From: Chelydra serpentina
Lineage: Eukaryota > Chordata > Testudines > Chelydridae
Direction of reading: 5' to 3'
DNA: 64,000 nt
NCBI GenBank assembly: GCA_037349315.1
Contig: JBAIAC010000056.1
Coordinates: forward strand, 2,890,501 to 2,954,500
Below, piece by piece: positions 1-11,228 of this stretch. The notes under the pieces were generated by a model. It worked only from the letters and a program-made list of their open reading frames with translations. It made no database searches and was not told the DNA's origin. The first letter of the stretch is position 1. Every line of letters begins with the position of its first letter. The translations under genes were made by a program, and so were the position numbers.

Positions 1-290
1 GCCGATGCCTCTCAATCCTGATCCGCAGCCCCCTGCTATCCCACCCTGGGCTCCCCACACACAGCTCTGCCGATGCCCCTCAATCCAGACCCACAGCCCC
101 CTGCTATCCTGCCCTGGGCTTCCTACACACAGCTCTGCCGATGCCCCTCAATCCCGACCCGCAGCCCCCTACTATCCCTGCCCTGGGCTCCCCACACACA
201 GCTCTGCTGATGCCCCTCAATCCCGACCCGCAGCCCCCTGCTATCCCAGCCCACCCACCCCACAGCTCTGCCCAAGCACCTCTCTCTCGG
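1..290. repeat. 68-bp tandem repeat, cut by window edge
   Basis: About four units of 68-69 bp start near 1, 69, 137 and 206, each opening with a GCCGATGCC or GCTGATGCC motif followed by a C-rich stretch. The unit length is not a multiple of three, so the open frames seen here are not a repeat protein. The array probably continues left of the window. It lies downstream of the minus-strand pentraxin leader exon at 1.5 kb, so it would be intronic if that gene is still intact. Confidence 0.85.
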
Positions 291-598
291 GCTGTGCAGT
301 AGATCTGGCAATGAGACTTAGCGCTGGGAGGTGGGTGCTTTGGCCGATGCCCCATGGAGCCCTTTCCTTCCCCCCAACCACCTTTCTCCTTCCCTCATTT
401 TCTTCTCTTCCCTGTTTCTCGGCAGCTGCTGTGTAGGGACAACTCCCAAGAACCTGGGAACTCTGTCACTGCAGAGACAGCTCACAGCTTCCCCCAGCAC
501 CCAGGCCCGCTGCAGCAGAGGGGCTTGAGTGAGGTGCCAGTGTGGCCCCTCCCCACACACTTGACAAGCAAGCCAGGAAGAGGGTTTGGAAGCATCCT

Positions 599-1400
599 CC
601 ATAGAATCATAGACCCATGGGGTTAGAAGGGACAGTATGGCATCTGCATGGGGTCATCTATAGAATACCAGGGTTGGAAGAGACCTCAGGAAGTCATCTA
701 GTCCAACCCCCTGCTCAAAGCAGGACCAATCCCCAATTTTTTGCCCCAGATCTCTAAATGGCTCCCTTAAGGATTGAACTCACAACCCTGGGTTTAGCAC
801 GCCAATGCTCAAACCACTGAGCTATCCCCCCCAGTCTAGTCTAACCACTGCCAAGATGCAGGATTTGTTGTGGCTAAACCATCCCAGACAGATGGCTCCA
901 GCCTCCTTTTGAAAACCTTCAGTGAAGGAGCTTCCACGACCTCCCTAGGCGTCTGTTCCATTGTCCTTCTGTTCTTACTCTTAGGACGGTTTTCATCTAA
1001 ATCTGCTCTGCTGTAGTTTGAATCCTTTGACTCTTGTCCTGCCCTCTGTGGCAAGAGAGAACAATTTGTCTCCAGCTTTCTTGTGGCAGCATTTCAAGTA
1101 TATGAAGATCGCTATCATATTCCCCCTTAATCTCCTTTTCCAAACTAAACCTACTCAGTTCCTTCAGCCTTTGCTCAGATGGTTTGCATTCCATCCCTTT
1201 GATCATCTTTGTCGCTCGCCTCTGGATCCTTGCCAGTTTCTCCACATCCTTTCTATACATTGGGAACCAAAACTGGACACAGTTCTCCAGCTGAGGCCTC
1301 ACCAGCACTGAGTAGAGCGGTGCTATCACCACCCGTGACTTGCATGCAATGTCTCTGCTAATGCAACCTAACATTGCATTTGCCTTTTTTTTTTGCTGCA
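599..1400 (-). mobile_element. CR1 LINE, 5'-truncated, split by a SINE
   Basis: The minus strand encodes the C-terminal part of a CR1 reverse transcriptase with several breaks; the LGCISRDIA, LVRPQLENCVQFW and RRATKMIKGM blocks are readable. The 3' tail (TCTATGATTCTATG type) ends at about 599. A SINE at 655-832 interrupts the 3' untranslated part. The copy is old and non-functional, and sits in what would be intron 1 of the pentraxin gene whose leader is at 1516-1579. Confidence 0.85.
655..832 (-). mobile_element. tRNA-derived SINE with CR1-like tail (tortoise PolIII/SINE type)
   Basis: Read on the minus strand it starts with a tRNA-like head: GGATAGCTCAGTGG is a good A box and GAGTTCAATCC a good B box. 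It then runs into the conserved CR1-like 3' end (GACCTCTTCCAACCCTGG, TTCTATAG). A tRNA head joined to a CR1 tail is the known structure of the turtle PolIII/SINE. Two more copies in the same orientation are at 17.7 kb and 33.2 kb. Confidence 0.8.
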
Positions 1401-1515
1401 GCAGCATCGCAGTAACAAGGGTCATCTTAAACCCTGCTGAAGCCAGCTGCCAGCCCCATCCTTCTTCAGATCCAGCCAGGGCTTGGCCCCCTGGCACAGC
1501 CGGCTCTACCCCTAC

Positions 1516-1579
1516 CTGTCTGAGCGGCAGCTCCTGAGAAGCCAATGAGCATGAGGAGCCAAAGCTGCAGCGTCTCCAT
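1516..1579 (-). CDS. Pentraxin (CRP/SAP-like) leader exon, partial gene
   Basis: The start codon is at 1579-1577 on the minus strand. It opens a 21-residue signal peptide, METLQLWLLMLIGFSGAAAQ followed by T, with one extra base before a good donor (CAG/GTAGGG at 1515). Length, the ME start, hydrophobic core, AQT end and an intron just after the signal peptide all match the first exon of C-reactive protein and serum amyloid P genes, which have one intron. A decayed homologue lies at 17.2 kb. Minus orientation beside plus-strand DUSP23 equals human CRP. No matching exon 2 lies between here and base 1; it is either left of the window or lost. The exon is open, and a TATA box lies 151-156 bases upstream of the start codon. 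Other secreted proteins have similar leaders, so the family call rests mainly on context and the homologous pair. Confidence 0.6.
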
Positions 1580-1860
1580 GTTCTTCACCTGAAGAGTGAC
1601 CCAGAGGGGAGCGTCAGAGGGGCAGGAACACGGAGAAGGGAGATGAGAGTCTCTGGACTGCTCTGCCCTGAAACCTGCCTCCAGGCAATGCCAGTCCCCA
1701 AGCGCAGGGACCAGGGGGACCAGCCCTGATTTATATCCCCAGTGGTGACGGCAGCAGAATCGATGTGTAAACAATATTCCAGCATTTGCAATCAGAGTTG
1801 CAGATGCAGGGGGGTCTGGGAGGTTGCAGGGCTGGCGATCGATGGCAGTTACTCATTAGA
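1580..1860 (-). promoter_or_regulatory. Putative liver-type promoter of the pentraxin leader exon
   Basis: On the minus strand a TATAAA box at 1735-1730 lies in the context GGGGATATAAATCA. Transcription would start near 1700, giving a 5' UTR of about 120 bases. Upstream are a forkhead/FOXA-like TGTAAACA (1766-1773), a C/EBP-like TTGCAAT half-site (about 1786-1792) and an HNF1-like GTTACTCATTAG (1848-1859, close to GTTAATNATTAAC). HNF1 and C/EBP control mammalian CRP; the matches here are by eye. A decayed version of the same TATA block lies at 17307-17317. Confidence 0.45.
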
Positions 1861-3429
1861 GCTGCACACGGGAAACCAGCCGCACTGAGAAGGGACAGGC
1901 TGTTCCCAAGTGGGTGGGGGGGGAGGGAAGAAAAAGGCTCAGCCAGCCACGTGCAGCCACGGCAGGGCATCTGGCACAGCCGTGGCTGCAGTGCTGGCCC
2001 CGGGACCAGAACTCTCACAGCTGCTGGCAAAGCCTCCAGCCACAGCTCCCTCCAGCCTACCTTGGCTATGGGATGGTCTCCAGGACAGCAGCTTTTGAGG
2101 GGGATGGAGGGAGGCTCAGCCCACAGGGAACCCCACCCGCCACAAAGAGCCAGGCCAGGAAAAGGAGGGATGGGCTGCCTACGCGCTCTCTGTGTCCATC
2201 ACCCCCAGGGCACCATGGCCCTGCCCAGCACGGCTCCTTGTTACACCATGTGCTGGGTGCAGGCGCAGCAGGGCCCTCGTCCAGGGTCAGAAACACTCTT
2301 TCCCCACAGCCCCCCTGGACTTGCCTGCTGGGTGCCAGGAGACCGCAGCGGCTTCTAACCCATCAGCCACTTCCCTGGCTGAGGCATGCCGAGAAGCAGC
2401 ACTTTCAGGCCTCTGGGCTCGCGGGTGATGTCATGCACCTGGCAGGTGACATCAGTGCTGGAGGGAGGGTCTGTGCTGGTGCTGACGGGGTGTTCACAGC
2501 AGTACCGAGGGGCGGCCAGGCCAGGTGCTGGGGGACTTGGCTGGAGCTCCCAGGCTGGCTCTGTCAGGAGACGGGTGGAAGCGGATCTCACGCAGCTCAA
2601 CCCTGCTATTCTGAGGGGCTGCGGCCCAAAGTGAGGCAGCGGCTCTGGGAGGGGCTTTGCCTTCGCCTGTGGGGGAACTGGGGCATCAGCGTCTCAGGAG
2701 TCCCGGCGCTGGGCTCTGGTTCTGCTCAGTGTCCAGGCAGCTCTCAGCGCAGAGATGAACGTGCCCCTGGCTCAGGCTGCTGCCCTGCTCTGGCAGCGGG
2801 AATGGGAAAGGCTGGGGTGGGGCAGGATTGCAGGACGTCACCGTGAGCTACTCCAGCCAGCGGCTGGTTGGGCCCAGCTCTCTGTGTGGTGATGAGAGCA
2901 GCAGTGGAGGGGTAGCGATATGGGGTCGCTGCAGAAGGGGGGTCGCTGCATTAGCTGTGCTGAGGGCCCATCCCCAGCCATCTCCCCATCCTCCCGGGGA
3001 GCTCGCAGCCTCTGCGTGGGAGGCTCCTGCCCTTTCCTGGCAGACCGTCCCCTCCATCCCCTTGCTGGCTTCGGAGTCCTTCCGGCAGAGGCCCGGGCAG
3101 GTTTCCTCACTTCATTGGATTCAATAGTGACACAGAGACGGGGGCCTCCAGAGAAGCCCGTCACGCACAAATGGGCCCAGACAAAGGCCAACGTTTTCAG
3201 AAGCAACAAGTGATTTGGGGCCCCTGGAAGGGCCAGCTCTTGGCAGCAGATTGCTCAGCCCCCTCTGAAGCTGGGCCCTTCCAGGTGTCCCACAAACTGA
3301 GACACCCAAAATCCCAAGTCCCTTGCGAAAGTGTCTCCCCTGCTCCCAGCGTCCAAGGCTCAGCAGCTGGGTGGCTCCTTCCATCTCCCAGGGCCCTCCC
3401 ACTCCCAATGCCAGGTTCCTGGGCGCTGG
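1861..3429. other. No gene recognised
   Basis: GC-rich, apparently unique sequence. Long open frames occur on both strands, including one of 310 codons from 1914 to 2846. They lack recognisable motifs and overlap one another in different frames, as expected of stop-poor GC-rich DNA. The segment separates the intact pentraxin leader from the 3' end of the pentraxin pseudogene. Confidence 0.5.
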
Positions 3430-5183
3430 CTGCGCGGGGCCTCAGCACGCCCGGAGCTGATAACTCAGGGCTGTCCTTGTGACGGTGTTCCCCATAAAAC
3501 TTTATGGGGAGAGGCTTATAAATGTATATATGTAACTAGAATATGTTTTATGCTACATGTGCCATGTAACATATCTCTGTGAAAGTTATGACCTACTGAA
3601 TTTAGTCCTCCTGTTTGTATGCATGTATCATTCTTGTAGTTGGAGTTATGAAGATTGGTTTTATATTTGCTGGTTTTGTACATAGCCTTTGTAAGTGCAT
3701 GGGATCATCTTTGGAGCAAAGAATGTGCCTAAGTACGAGCACTTAACAGACAAAAGACGTTGCAGACCCCAATCCACATTGGGGCCGGGTCTGGAATGCA
3801 ACTGGTTAGGCTGGTTGCCGAAGGGTGCATGGACAGGTGACTTGCCCAGGTGATCCCAAAACTCCATGGTAACAGGATGTTACACAGGGAGGGGGAAAAG
3901 ACTATAAAAGCCCAGGGGAGACCCTTCCATTTGGTCTTCAGCTGGCTAAGGGGAGAGGCTCTCCACCCCGCCCCCCCCCCCCCCAAGGACATTCCTGAGG
4001 GGAACTGAACAAAGGACAAAGACACTAGGGGGTGTGAGCGACTGCTGGACCCAGGCTAGTTCTACAGCCTGTAAAAAGGAAAATATCCGAATCTGGTGAG
4101 GCTTTTATCTGTGTTAACTTTGAATAGACATAGACGTGCGTGTTTTATTTTATTTTACTTAGTAATTCGCTTTGTTCTGTCTGTCATTACTTGACATCAC
4201 TTAAATCCTACTTGCTGTACTTATTAAAATCACTTTTTACTCATTAAGTTTCCTGGAGTATGAGTTGTTACCTGGGAAGGGAAACAGCTGTGCATATCTT
4301 TCTATCTTTGAAATAGAAGGCGAACTATTTATGAGTTTACCCTGTATAAGCTTTATACAGGGTAAAATGGATTCATTAAGGGTTTGAACCTCCTTGGAGT
4401 TGAGCAGCTGGGTGTCAAAGGCAAGAGCACTTCCAGGGGCCTTACAGTGGTGAGTGGACTTGGTTCGGACCTGGGTCTGTGTTTGCAGCAGATCAGTGGA
4501 ATCTGGCTCAAAACAGACAGGATTCGGGAGTCCCAAGCTGGAAAAGGCCTGGAAGCAGGGGCAGAAGTAGCCTTGGCACACCAGGTGGCAGCACCAAGCA
4601 GGTCTCTGTGGCCCCAACCCGTCACAGTCCTGTCTGGCCCAGGGCTGGGGAGCTTCTCCCTGTGCAGCTGCCCCATCTGCTTAGGCGACAGCAAATAACA
4701 CCACACGTTCACCGCTATCTCCCCCACAAACGCCTGATCGGCATCCAACGAGCCCCCGTAGGAGTACTGGTCCTTCCCCAGGACAATCGCCGGCTCAGCC
4801 CTCATCAGCACCCTTCCTGCCTAAGGCTTGCCTGTTCACCACCGCTGCACCAGCCCTGTGACCGAGTCCCAGGCCAGGCAGCTGGATTCCCACTGGCCAC
4901 TGCTGCTGCTCAGCAGGACACTGAAGGTCAGGGGCTTCCCACCCATGTGCCTCTGATACTCAGTGGGGCTCTCCCGGCAGAGCAGCATCTCGTCATTGTG
5001 TCCCTGGTGGCGTAGGAGAAGAGGCCGTAGGGCCGGGCCAGGTTGGCTGAAGGATCTCAGGCACACTGTGAAGCTCTGCTGTGGCCTCTCCAGACTTGGC
5101 GACAGGATGGCGCATGCATCGCTGGACCCCTTGGGGGACACACAGACCTTCCCGTCCAGGTGTGGGGGGAAGCACAAAGCAGG
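3430..5183 (-). pseudogene. Pentraxin (CRP/SAP-like) exon 2 pseudogene, split by an LTR
   Basis: The minus strand from 5183 encodes a pentraxin domain by homology: an N-terminal HLDGKVCVSPKGSS block, FTVCL with the first disulfide cysteine, a degraded signature (SSCLAWDS; the histidine of HxCx[ST]Wx[ST] is lost), then the calcium-site block (AIVLGKDQYSYGG, FVGEI). One calcium ligand position reads Tyr instead of Asp by my alignment. Two stops in the same frame, at 4838-4836 and 4823-4821, kill it. No AG acceptor is visible where exon 2 should start. A solo LTR (3478-4626) splits the exon; beyond it the frame resumes in phase with RTALSYQLRA at 3477-3440, matching the pentraxin C-terminus, and ends at another stop. 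Pentraxins are secreted, calcium-dependent pattern-recognition discs. This copy cannot make one. Confidence 0.85.
3478..4626 (+). mobile_element. Solo LTR (family 1) inserted in the pentraxin exon
   Basis: 1149 bp beginning TGTGACGG and ending CCGTCACA, flanked by the perfect 5-bp duplication GTCCT (3473-3477 and 4627-4631). A TATA box (CTATAAAAGCCC, near 3902) precedes a region with ATTAAA and TTATTAAAATC near 4225, the order expected of U3 and R. A second copy in the same orientation is at 9535-10665; antisense relatives are at 48.55 and 58.5 kb. No internal coding region remains, so this is a solo LTR left by recombination. Confidence 0.85.
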
Positions 5184-5230
5184 TGCCGGCTGAGCTCAGA
5201 CAGTCCAGGGAGTTTCCTCCTCAACCCCAG

Positions 5231-5280
5231 CAGGGACGGCAGTGCCCCCCTCCCTGCACTGCATGGCAGCAGGGACAGCA
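5231..5280. repeat. Degenerate single copy of the 39-bp minisatellite unit
   Basis: The stretch GGCAGTGCCC...CCTGCACTGCATGGCAGCAGGGA resembles the unit of the large array at 14868-15706 (GGCAGTGCCCGCC...CACTGCACGCCAGCAGAGA). The two are separated only by the Ty3/gypsy element. This copy therefore may be the unexpanded seed, or the left end, of an array that the retrotransposon split. Confidence 0.5.
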
Positions 5281-6216
5281 GGGTCCACCTGTGACATACC
5301 AGGGCACAGTCCAGACCAGTGGGGGACTGTGTGACCCCTGCCTGCAAGGCTTTGCTTTGCTGAACGCAGCTCCCACCTGGGCCACTCACAAACAGTCCAG
5401 CATGCAAGCCACAGCCTGAGTGTCTGAGTGTGACTGAGTGTGACTGCAGCCTGCCAGCCTAGGTTATACTGCAGGGTGACCCCAACACACCTCCAGTCTC
5501 AGATTTACCCCAGAAATGCATGTCCCGTACTGCCTGGCCCTCTCCTGGACAGTACAAATATATTAAGTCCATATTCCTGAAAGGGCACAATATGCCAGTT
5601 TATCATCTCAAATAGTCATTCAGATACTTTCAATTTAAACACACTGGATTCAATAAAACAGTAAAACAAGCTTATTAACTACAAGAGAGATTTTAAGTGA
5701 GTGCTAGTCACTAGGCATAACAGTCAGAAATGATTACAAGAAAAATAAAGGCAAGACGTTCACTAATGCCAAACTTAACCAACTCCATCAGATTCAGACA
5801 AAGTTTCTCTCCGTATGCTTTCAGCAGTCGTACTGACCGAACCCTGTAGGTCAGGACCCCTCCCCCAGAGTCCAACGGATGCTTCCTTTGTTCCTTCAGG
5901 TGCAGTGATTGCAATAGGCAGGGAAAGACACGGGGGTTGCTTGGGGTGTTTGTCTCTCCTTTTTATGGTTTCAGTCCCTCTCTTGAAAAACATTTCCAGC
6001 TGGGCACTAGGAGACAGAATCTATGTGACAGGATGTTCCCTGTTGGCTTCGCCTCACCTGTTTGTTTCCCGCCCTGCTTGATAAATCTGTTTACTGCTTA
6101 AATACTCAAGCACTCGTTCCTTTGTGTAGGACAGGCCTGTTTGCCGACTTCTCCCTGGGCAGGGCTGTGGAGTTTGGAACATGTGCTAATAACACCAGAT
6201 AGGGGATTCATATCAC

Positions 6217-9200
6217 TAAGGCTGCGAGTCTGTCAGGGAGGTCGTAGAAGTCATGGATTCTGTGACTTTCCGCGATCTACGTGACTTCAGTAGCTGCAGT
6301 GGCCAGTACGGCTGATCTCAGGGGCACCCGAGCAACTGGCCCTGGGACCATCCAAGTAGCAGCCAGTGCAGCTGGCCTCGGGGACCTCCCGAGCAGCAGT
6401 CTCGGGGGCCATCCATAGACTCATAGACTTTAAGGTCAGAAGGGACCATTATGATCATCTAGTCTGTCCTCCTGCACAATGCAGGCCACAGAATCTCACC
6501 CACCCACTCCTGGAATAATCCTCTCACCTATGTCTCAGCTACTGAAGTCTTCAAATCATGGTTTAAAGGCTTCAAGATGCAGAGAATCCTCCAGTAAGTG
6601 ACCCGTGCCCCATGCTGCAGAGGAAGGCAAAAAACCTCCAGGGCCTCTGCCGATCAACCCTGGAGGAAAATTCCTTCCCGACCCCAAATATGGCGGTCAG
6701 CTGAACCCTGAGCATGTGGGCAAGACTCACCAGCCAGACACCCAGGAAAAAGTTCTCTGTAGTAACTTCTAACATCCCATCATTGACCATTGGTCCCATT
6801 TACCACTGATGACAATTAATTGACCTTTGACTAAGATCATGTTATCCCATCAAACCATCCCCTCCATAAACTTATCTAGTTTAATCTTGAAGCCAGATAG
6901 GTCTTTTGCCTCCACTGCTTCCCTTGGAAGGCTGTTCCAGAGCTTCACTCCTCTAATGGTTAGAAACCTTCATCTAATTTCAAGTCTAAACTTCCCGATG
7001 GGCAGTTTATATCCATTTGTTCTTGTGTCCACATTGGTACTGAACTGAAATAATTCCTCTCCCTCCCTGGTATTTATCCCTCTGATATATTTAAAGAGAG
7101 CAATCCTATCTCCCCTCAGCCTTCTTTTGGTTAAGGTAAACAAACCAAGCTCCTTGAGTCTCCTTTCATACAACAGGTTTTCCATTCCTCGGATCATCCT
7201 AGTGGCCCTTCTTTGTACCTGTTCCAGTTTGAATTCATCCTTCTTAACATGGGAGACCAGAACTGCACACAGTATTCCAAATGAGGTCTCACCAATGCCT
7301 TGTATAACGGTACTAACACCTCCTTATCTCTATTAGAAATACCTCGCCTAATGCATCCCAAGACTGCATTAGCTTTTTTCACGGCCACATCACATTGGCG
7401 ACTCATAATCATCCTATGATCAACCAGGACTCCGAGGTCCTTCTCCTCTTCCGTTACTTCCAACTGATGCGTCCCCAGCTTACAACTAAAATTCTTGTTA
7501 TTAATCCCTAAATGCATAACCTTACACTTCTCACTATTAAATTTCATCCTATTGCTATTACTCCAGTTTACAAGGTCATCCAGATCTTCCTGTATTATAT
7601 CCCGATCCTTTTCTGAATTGGCAATGCCTCCCAACTTTGTGTCATCTGCAGACTTTATTAGCACACTTCCACTTTTGGTGCCAAGGTCAGTAATAAATAG
7701 ATTAAATAAAATTAGTCCCAAAACTGAACCTTGAACTCCACTAGTAACCTCCCTCCAACCTGATAGTTCACCTTTCAGTACAACCCGCTGTAGTCTCCCC
7801 TTTAACCAGTTCCTTATTCACCTCTCAATTTTCATATTGATCTCCATCTTTTCCAATTTAACCAATAATTCATGTGGTACTGTATCAAATGCCTTACTGA
7901 AATCAAGGTAGATTAGATCCACTGCATTTCCTTTATCTAAACAATCTGTTACTTTCTCAAAGAAGGAGATCAGTTTGGTTTGGCACGATCTACCTTTTGT
8001 AAAACCATGTTGTAATTTGTCCCAATTGCCATTGACCTCAAGGTCCTTAACTACTTTCTCCTTCAAAATTTTTTCCAAGACCTTGCATACTACAGATGTC
8101 AAACTAACAGGCCTGTAGTTACCCGGATCACTTTTTTTCCCTTTCTTAAAAATAGGAACTATATTAGCTATTCTCCAGTCAAACGGTACAACCCCTGAGT
8201 TTAGAGATTCATTAAAAATTTTTGCTAATGGGCTTGCAATTTCATGTGCCAGTTCCTTTAATATTCTTGGATGAAGATTATCTGGGCCGCCTGATTTACT
8301 CCCATTAAGCTGTTCGAGTTTGGTTTCTACCTCAGATATGGTAATATCTATCCCCACATCCTTATTCCCATTTGTCATGCTGCCACTATCCCTAAGCTCC
8401 ACATTAGCCTCATTAAAGACTGAGGCAAAGTATTTGTTTAGATATTGGGCCATGCCTAGATTATCCTTAATCTCCACTCCATCCTCAGTGTTTCGTGGTC
8501 CCACATCTTCTTTCTTTGTTTTCTTCCTATTTATATGGCTATAAAACCTTTTACTATTGGTTTTAATTCCCTTTGCAAGGTCCAATTCTACATGACTTTT
8601 AGCCTGCCTCACTTTATCCCTACATGCTCTGACCTCAATAAGGTAGGTTTCTTTGCTGATCCCTCCCATCTTCCACTCCTTGTATGCTTTCTGTTTTTTC
8701 TTAATCACCTCTCTGAGATGCTTGCTCATCCAGCTTGGTCTAAAACTCCTGCCTATGAATTGTCTCCCCTTTCTTGGGATACAGGCTTCTGATAGCTTCT
8801 GCAACTTTAATAATCCCAGGCCCCCTCCGCCTTTAAATCCATAAATTCTTTAGTCCAATCCACTTCCCTAACTAATTTCCTTAATTTATTAAAGTTAGCC
8901 CTTTTGAAATCAAAAACCCTAGTCTCAGATTTATTTTTGTTTATCCTTCCATTTAGTCTGAACTGAATTAGCTCATGATCACTTGAGCCAAGGTTGTCCC
9001 CTACAACCATTTCTTCAATGAGGTCCTCACTACTCACCAAAACCAAATCTAAAATGGCATCCCCCCTTGTTGGTTCAGTAACTACTTGATGAAGGATCCA
9101 GGGGATTGCCAGAGCAGCAGTGGTTCCAGGGGCCGCCCTGGGGGCGGCTTGAGAAGCAGCCAGTGGACAACCATGGAGGCGACCGGAGCAGTCCCCAGGG

Positions 9201-9447
9201 GCCTCGGGTCAGCGTGTAGCCAGAGACAGTCAGTTCCTGCCACCAGAGCAGGGGCCAGCCATCAGCTCTTAGGGGTCCCCAGAGCACCAGGGGCCTCCTA
9301 GAGCAGCAGCACCTTAAGGGCAACGAAGATTTAGTCAGGGTATTTATAGTAAAAGTCATGAACATGTCACAGGTTGTGAATTTTTGTTTATTTCCCATGC
9401 CCTGTTCATGACTTTTACTAAAAATACCCCGGACTAAATCCAAGCCT
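6217..9447. mobile_element. hAT-like DNA transposon relic carrying a CR1
   Basis: The left end (TAAGGCTGCGAGTCTGTC...AAGTCATGG) and right end (CATGACTTTTACT...GTCCGGGG...AAGCCTTA) are imperfect inverted repeats. The right end has a long internal palindrome (9347-9421, AGTAAAAGTCATGAAC and its complement). Arms of degenerate CAGCAGTGG-type repeats flank the CR1 inserted at 6421-9068. No transposase is visible, so this is a non-autonomous element. I could not fix a target duplication. Confidence 0.5.
6421..9068 (-). mobile_element. CR1 LINE, 2.6 kb, 5'-truncated
   Basis: The minus strand carries the end of the endonuclease (GSSDHELIQF near 8985) and most of the reverse transcriptase (8804-7194). 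Readable blocks are [24 protein letters not shown] and [10 protein letters not shown]. The usual F/YADD box reads SADD, and stops interrupt the frame at about 7815, around 7720 and near 7190, so it is dead. The 3' end at 6421 (TAAAGTCTATGAGTCTATG) belongs to a different subfamily from the TTCTATGA-tailed copies. The copy at 46154-46950 is very similar. Confidence 0.9.
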
Positions 9448-9534
9448 TACTTATAACTTTACATACAATGTTGCCACATGTATTTTACCACCACAATACT
9501 GACCAGCAAATTCTAAGTTTTCAAATGATACCTC

Positions 9535-10665
9535 TGTGATGGTGTACCCCATAAAGCTTTATGGGGAGATGCTTATAAATGTATATATGTAACTAGGATA
9601 TGTTTTATGCTACATGTGCCATGTAACATATCCCTGTGAAAGTTATGATCTACTGAATCTATTCCTCCTGTTTTTATGCATGTATCATTGTTGTAGTTGG
9701 AGTTATGAAGATTGGTTTTATATTTGCTGGTTTTGTACATAGCCTTTGTAAGTGCATGGGATCATGTTTGGAGAACACAATGTGCAAGTTAAGTACTAGC
9801 ACTTAACAGACAAAAGAAGTTGCAGACCCCAATCCACATCGGGGCCTGGTCAGGAATGCACCTGGCTGGACCGGTTAGGGTGCATGGACAGGTGACTTGC
9901 CCATGTGATCCCAGAACTCCAGGGCAACATAATGTACACAGGGAGTGGGGGGAAAAGGCTATAAAAGCCCTGGGAAGACCCCACCATTTTGTCTTCAGCT
10001 GGCTAAAGAGAGAGACTCTCCACCCCCCAAGGACACACCTGAAAGAGACCGAACAAAGGACAAAGACATTAGGGGGGTGAGTGATTGCTGGACCCAGGCT
10101 AGGAGGAAGATAGCCTGTTTACTGGACCTAGTGAGGTTTTTATCTGTACACAGGGCGATTAGACATAGAACTGCGTGTTCTATTTTATTTTATTTAGTAA
10201 TTCACTTTGCTCTGTCTGTCACTACTTGGAATTACTTAAATCCTACTTTCTGTACTTATTAAAATCACTTTTTACTTATTAAGTTACCTGGAGTACGAGT
10301 TGTTACCTGGGGAAGGCAAACAGCTGTGCATATCTTTCTAGCTTTGAAATAGAAGGCGAACCATTTATGAGTTTGCCCCGTCTAAGCTTTATACAGGGTA
10401 AAACGGATTTATTAAGGGTTTGAATCTCCTTGGGAGTTGGGCACCTGGGTGTCAAAGGCAAGAGCGCTTCCAGGAGCCTTACAGTTGTTAGTGGACTTGG
10501 TTCGGACCTGAGGGTCTGTGTTTGCAGCAGATCAGGGGAATCTGGCTCAAAACAGACAGGATTCGGGAGTCCCAAGCTGGAAAAGGCCTGGAAGCAGGGG
10601 CAGAAGTAGCCTTGGCACACCAGGTGGCAGCACCAAGCAGGTCTCTGTGATCCCAACCCGTCACA
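9535..10665 (+). mobile_element. Solo LTR (family 1), second copy
   Basis: 1131 bp, TGTGATGG to CGTCACA, flanked by the 5-bp duplication ACCTC (9530-9534 and 10666-10670). It is collinear with the copy at 3478-4626 throughout, including the CTATAAAAGCCC TATA box near 9960 and the TTATTAAAATCAC end near 10260. It inserted into the gypsy 3' LTR and is therefore younger than that element. Confidence 0.85.
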
Positions 10666-10742
10666 ACCTCACAAGACATTCTTCGTACAAAGATTATTAC
10701 AACAGTGTGTAGGGTGTGAACACAGGGGTGTATTCCGTCACA

Positions 10743-11228
10743 CCTCCCCCCTTTCAAAGCTGCAGTAGGGTTAGCCACTGGCTGACCTGACGGCAGCACA
10801 TCAGGCTTTGTCTTTTTAAATAGATCTCTGGTTGCAGATACAATGTCACTGAACCCACGCACTAACTTTCTGTAATGGTTTACCAGATCTATGAAAGATT
10901 GAACCTGTTTTTTGGTGCGAGGTACAGGTCAATTTACAATGGCTTCAACTTTTAAGGGATCAGGGGATATTTGACCTCCCCCTACCCAGTGTCCCAAATA
11001 CAGAACTCTGGCTTCTCCAATTTCACAGGCTTTTGTGGTTGGGCCTGCCGCTTTGAACCTTGACAGCACAATCTTTATTGTTTTTTGTGATCAGCCCAAG
11101 TGTTGCTAAACACTGTGATGATGTCATCCACATACAGCCTTGCAAAGCTCTGCAAACTGTTTAACACTTGGTTGGCCAGCCTCTGCAAAGTGGCTTCTGC
11201 ATTAATTAACCCAAATGGTAACACTGGC
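10743..11228 (-). pseudogene. Ty3/gypsy reverse transcriptase fragment
   Basis: On the minus strand the frame runs MPVLPFGLINAEATLQRL, then YVDDI (catalytic aspartates at 11134-11123), then the thumb/connection region with KVEAI, PVPRTKKQVQSF and LVRGFSDI blocks in other frames. These are diagnostic of Ty3/gypsy reverse transcriptase. Frameshifts and stops interrupt it. The N-terminal fingers are missing and no RNase H or integrase follows before the purine tract and 3' LTR. Confidence 0.8.

Larger units (their letters stand above)
5290..10742 (-). mobile_element. 3' LTR of the gypsy element, with nested insertions
   Basis: LTR sequence is found in three blocks: 5290-6216, 9448-9534 and 10666-10742. 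They align in order with the intact partner LTR at 13761-14855, for example CTTATTAACTACAA and GATTTTAAGTGAGT near 5670 and 14050, and GATCAGCAAATTCTAAG and ACAACAGTGTGTAGGG. Blocks one and two are separated by a hAT-like element carrying a CR1, blocks two and three by a family 1 solo LTR. Confidence 0.75.

Noticed and set aside
695..830. Functional tRNA gene on the minus strand
   Set aside because: A and B boxes are present, but the sequence is the head of a SINE repeated three times in the window and does not fold as a complete tRNA by eye.
1914..2846. 310-codon plus-strand frame
   Set aside because: No start context, domain or splice structure; it overlaps long frames in other phases and lies in GC-rich, stop-poor DNA.
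6421..9068. Active LINE
   Set aside because: The catalytic box is changed (SADD), there are several stops and the 5' end is missing.
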